Assembly (NCBI GenBank): GCA_035411425.1
Contig: DAONSX010000071.1
Location: 1-9,507 of the forward strand
Origin: TTA-H9 sp002071415
GTDB lineage: Bacteria; Bacteroidota; Bacteroidia; Bacteroidales; TTA-H9
Direction of reading: 5' to 3'
Length of the DNA: 9,507 nt
Shown: in pieces, positions 7,025 to 9,507 of the stretch
Layout: each line of letters begins with the position of its first letter
Numbering within the stretch: the stretch's first letter is position 1
Notes under the pieces: generated by a model
The model's input: only the letters and a program-made list of their open reading frames with translations
What the model was told of the DNA's origin: nothing
The model's database searches: none
Position numbers and translations under genes: made by a program

Positions 7025-7861
7025 ATGAATGTAGAAGAGATTATTGAATTAGCCCTTCGAGAAGATATAGGTGAAGGTGATCATACCACCCTTGCAACCG
7101 TATCTCGACGACAAAGAGCGCATGCTCGATTACTGATAAAGGGAAAGGGAGTCATCTGCGGGATAGATATTGCCCGAAGAATATTTCAGCGCTTGGATTC
7201 CTCCATGGAATTTACTGAAATTTTGCACGACGGAGCCGAAGTAGAAGCCGGAGAAATTGGTTTTACGCTTTATGGCAATGCCAGGGCTATACTTATGGGT
7301 GAAAGGACTGCTCTTAATTTTATGCAACGATTGAGCGGCATAGCCACTCAAACCTGTCAACTGGTAAAACTTACTGAAGGCTTCCCGGTTCGATTGCTCG
7401 ATACGCGCAAAACTACCCCATTACTTCGTCAACTCGAAAAATATGCTGTACGGGTTGGAGGAGGAGTCAATCATCGTTTTGGACTTTTCGACATGATCCT
7501 TATCAAGGACAACCATGTGGATTATGCCGGAGGAATTGCACAGGCTATCAGAGCAGTGAATCAATATCTCAAAGAAAACCATCTTGATTTGAAAGTGGAA
7601 ATAGAAGTTCGCAACCTAACTGAATTGAACCATGTACTTGACGAAGGGCATATTCACCGCATTATGCTCGATAATTTTACACCTGATGAATTGAAAATGG
7701 CCATAAAAATAATCGGAGGCCGTTTTGAAACAGAAGCCAGTGGAGGCATTACGTTGCAGAATATAAGAGAATATGCTGCCACAGGGGTTGATTACATCTC
7801 GGTAGGTGCTCTTACCCATCATATTAAGAGCCTCGATCTAAGTTTGAAGGCTTATATATAA
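7025..7861 (+). CDS. nadC: Nicotinate-nucleotide diphosphorylase (carboxylating), quinolinate phosphoribosyltransferase
   Basis: NadC converts quinolinate and PRPP to nicotinate mononucleotide, CO2 and pyrophosphate, the step where de novo NAD synthesis joins the common pathway; it is a cytosolic dimer. The 278-residue length is normal. The N-terminal domain carries EDIGEGDHTT (13-22) and GERTALNFMQRLSG (92-105). The barrel carries DTRKTTPLLR (126-135), GGGVNHRFGLFDMILIKDNH (145-164), EIEVRN (192-197), LDNF (215-218) and EASGGIT (237-243). The basic residues expected to bind quinolinate and PRPP are all present: Arg94, Arg128, Lys129, His150, Arg151 and Lys161, with acidic Glu194 and Asp216. 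The start ATG at 7025 lies in an A-rich context without a Shine-Dalgarno, usual for this phylum. It sits between DUF4783 and the yihY-like gene; neither nadA nor nadB is in the window. Confidence 0.97.
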   Translation: MNVEEIIELALREDIGEGDHTTLATVSRRQRAHARLLIKGKGVICGIDIARRIFQRLDSSMEFTEILHDGAEVEAGEIGFTLYGNARAILMGERTALNFMQRLSGIATQTCQLVKLTEGFPVRLLDTRKTTPLLRQLEKYAVRVGGGVNHRFGLFDMILIKDNHVDYAGGIAQAIRAVNQYLKENHLDLKVEIEVRNLTELNHVLDEGHIHRIMLDNFTPDELKMAIKIIGGRFETEASGGITLQNIREYAATGVDYISVGALTHHIKSLDLSLKAYI

Positions 7862-8836
7862 GTGAAGAACCGCTTTATATCGAATATTCTTTTCGAAGAT
7901 ACTTGGATTGGCCGGCAATTGGATAAGCTGAGCCGAAGGGGGCTTTGTATCATTCATTGGTCGAAGAAAATAGTTGTACCTGGTTTCGAAGGAATGCCTC
8001 TATACGATGTAATGACATTCTTCCTGAAATCGCTAACGAAGGGGAATATCAGTGCCAAGGCTTCGGGTATAGCCTATAGTTTTTTAGCTGCTATCTTTCC
8101 TGCAATCATAATGCTATTTACTATCATTCCTTTTATCCCTATCGAGAATTTTCAGCCTATGCTGATGGGATTGCTCGAAGATTTCTTACCCGATGAAATC
8201 TGGCGAGTGGTTAATAAAACAGTTGAAGATATCATCACACGACCACGAGGTGGTTTGCTCTCCGTAGGGTTTATCATGGCCTTGTATTTTTGCTCGAATG
8301 GCATAACCGGTCTTACCAATGCTTTTAATTCGAGTGTGCATGCTTTTAAAACACGTTCTTGGTTCAAACAAAAAGCCATAAATATATTCCTCATACTTCT
8401 ATATACCATATTGCTGATCGTTGCCATTGCCCTAATCAGTTTGGGAAGTCTTACCTTTAGTTTTTTGAATGAACACCATATCATTAGCAATATCTTTACT
8501 TATTATCTCTTACAAATAGGGAGGTGGATTATTTTGATAGCTACTGTTTATTTTGGGATAAGCTTTCTCTATTATTTCGCACCCGACAGGAGAAACAAAT
8601 TCAAATTTTTTTCGGCCGGAGGAACATTGTCTACTTTCCTTATCTTATTAACTTCTTGGGGTTTTAGCTTTTATATTCAGAATTTTTCACGCTATAATGC
8701 GGTTTATGGCAGTATTGGTACTGTGCTTATTTTAATGTTTTATCTTTGGTTAAATTCTATGATTTTATTGATAGGTTTCGAATTAAATGCCAGTATTAGA
8801 CAAGCCAGAATGAATAAGGGAATGAGAGATTCATAA
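7862..8836 (+). CDS. YihY/BrkB (UPF0761) family inner-membrane protein
   Basis: This 324-residue integral membrane protein belongs to the YihY/virulence-factor-BrkB family (once mis-annotated as RNase BN). About six transmembrane helices can be read at roughly 69-92, 131-156, 173-197, 220-240, 249-272 and 284-307. Hallmarks are KASGIAYSFLAAIFPAIIML (66-85), FCSNGITGLTNAFN (143-156) and the C-terminal YGSIGTVLILMFYLWLNS (282-299) followed by GFELNA. The molecular function of the family is not established; transport or flipping of an envelope component has been suggested. The start is GTG at 7862, immediately after the nadC stop (TAA-GTG). An AAGG at 7847-7850 inside the nadC end could serve as ribosome-binding site. 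The first in-frame ATG, at codon 45, would remove the N-terminal cytoplasmic segment (FEDTWI and following) that I believe relatives also have, so GTG is preferred. The zero-spacing junction implies translational coupling with nadC. Confidence 0.9.
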   Translation: MKNRFISNILFEDTWIGRQLDKLSRRGLCIIHWSKKIVVPGFEGMPLYDVMTFFLKSLTKGNISAKASGIAYSFLAAIFPAIIMLFTIIPFIPIENFQPMLMGLLEDFLPDEIWRVVNKTVEDIITRPRGGLLSVGFIMALYFCSNGITGLTNAFNSSVHAFKTRSWFKQKAINIFLILLYTILLIVAIALISLGSLTFSFLNEHHIISNIFTYYLLQIGRWIILIATVYFGISFLYYFAPDRRNKFKFFSAGGTLSTFLILLTSWGFSFYIQNFSRYNAVYGSIGTVLILMFYLWLNSMILLIGFELNASIRQARMNKGMRDS

Positions 8837-8854
8837 ATATTATTACCTTTACCC

Positions 8855-8862
8855 TATCTTTA
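8855..8862 (+). promoter_or_regulatory. Possible -7 promoter element TATCTTTA
   Basis: TATCTTTA differs from the common Bacteroidota form TATCTTTG only in the last base. It lies 15 bp before the ATG at 8878, so the leader would be only about 10 bases. A second near-match, TACCTTTA, lies at 8844-8851. I see no clear -33 TTG at the expected distance. The 41-bp gap after the yihY-like gene and the change in gene type make an independent promoter plausible. Confidence 0.35.
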
Positions 8863-8877
8863 TACGAAATTTTTTAA

Positions 8878-9507
8878 ATGAAACGATTTAGGCATCAACT
8901 GTTGCTATTGGCGTTTGTTTTAGTGGGTAACGAAAATATTTTGTTTGCCCAGCTTGAGGCCAATAACGGGTATTTTGGCAATTATGCTGGCGTGAGCTTT
9001 GCCAGTGGCGAAACCGTAGCACTGTTAGACGGGGCGCTGAATACAAGTGAGGGTGTAGCAACGATTAGCAATTCATCAGGTTTACTTCTTTTTTATATCG
9101 ATGGTCAAACTATCTGGAATCGAAATCATCAAATAATGTCGAATGGTACAGGGTTATGGGGACATTCTTCTAGTACTCAATCGGGTGTCGTAGTCAAAAA
9201 ACCTGGGAATAATACCCTTTATTATGTGTTTACAATGGATCAAGTTGCAACAGGAGGCATTCATGGGGTAAGCTATTCTATTGTGGATATGAATTTGGAA
9301 GGAGGGTTAGGAGCAGTAACTATTAAAAATATTGAAATTGTTTCTAATTCAAATTGTACTGAAAAAATAACTGCTGTAAAGCATACCAATGGCATGGATA
9401 TATGGGTAATAACACATGGTTGGAATAACAATCAATTTTTAGCGTTCTTGGTTACAAACAGCGGAATAAATACAACCCCAATAATATCAAATACAGGCCA
9501 AATTCAT
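8878..9507 (+). CDS. N-terminal part of a large secreted protein of the gliding-motility-associated C-terminal domain type (cut by window edge)
   Basis: An open frame runs from ATG 8878 to the last base, 210 codons without a stop. A signal peptide (about 1-25, core QLLLLAFVLVG, end LFAQ) exports it. The mature start NGYFGNYAGVSF (30-41), then DGALNTSEGVATISNSSGLL (51-70), LFYIDGQTIWNRNHQIM (71-87), STQSGVVVKKPG (99-110), SYSIVDMNLEGGLG (132-145) and DIWVITHGWNNNQFLAFLVT (174-193) match the N-terminal segment of very large Bacteroidota surface proteins. These usually end in a gliding-motility-associated or type B T9SS sorting domain; the repeated strand pattern suggests a beta-propeller. Typical family sizes are around 1000 residues or more, so most of the gene lies outside, including any sorting domain, PKD or adhesive repeats. 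Its presence would imply a type IX secretion system in this organism, which this window alone cannot prove. Confidence 0.85.
   Translation, partial: MKRFRHQLLLLAFVLVGNENILFAQLEANNGYFGNYAGVSFASGETVALLDGALNTSEGVATISNSSGLLLFYIDGQTIWNRNHQIMSNGTGLWGHSSSTQSGVVVKKPGNNTLYYVFTMDQVATGGIHGVSYSIVDMNLEGGLGAVTIKNIEIVSNSNCTEKITAVKHTNGMDIWVITHGWNNNQFLAFLVTNSGINTTPIISNTGQIH

Noticed and set aside
8152..8490. Minus-strand open frames opposite the yihY-like gene
   Set aside because: They overlap a membrane-protein gene with clear family hallmarks and show no recognisable protein features.

Overview
The window looks like a chromosomal segment from a member of the Bacteroidota (Bacteroidetes), probably an uncultured or environmental Bacteroidales-like lineage. 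The evidence is the gene set (DUF4783 beside rlmH and nadC, a TPR protein paired with a TonB-receptor-like barrel, a gliding-motility-associated extracellular protein), signal peptides ending in -AQ, moderate A+T richness, scarce Shine-Dalgarno sequences, and a perfect match to the Bacteroidota -7 promoter element (TAnnTTTG). I see no RNA genes, insertion sequences, CRISPR arrays or phage genes. Every gene is intact except the last, which runs off the right edge.

Left part (104-6414, minus strand). Transcription runs from right to left: rlmH (23S rRNA pseudouridine methyltransferase), then a 1000-residue exported TPR protein, then a 569-residue outer-membrane beta-barrel related to TonB-dependent receptors, then a lipoprotein of the tungstate/molybdate-binding WtpA/ModA family. 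The last three are tightly packed (gaps of 28 and 12 bp), which suggests an envelope operon. The TPR/barrel pair is a recurring, functionally uncharacterised Bacteroidota module. The linked oxyanion-binding lipoprotein is the odd partner, and no permease or ATPase is visible in the window.

Centre (6415-6592). A 178-bp divergent intergenic region separates rlmH from the rightward genes. It holds a perfect 7+7 bp inverted repeat that abuts a perfect TAAATTTG promoter element facing right. This is the best regulatory candidate in the window.

Right part (6593-9507, plus strand). DUF4783 protein, nadC (quinolinate phosphoribosyltransferase, NAD synthesis) and a YihY/BrkB-type six-helix membrane protein follow closely (24 bp gap, then a TAA-GTG junction), so they are probably co-transcribed. 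After 41 bp a new gene starts at 8878. It encodes the N-terminus of a large secreted beta-propeller-like protein of the kind that usually ends in a gliding-motility-associated/type B T9SS sorting domain.

Most of the window is conserved housekeeping and envelope content. The points worth following up are the divergent-promoter palindrome, possible loss of key residues in the WtpA-like protein and RlmH, the TPR/barrel/lipoprotein operon, and a roughly two-fold excess of the palindrome TCGA.
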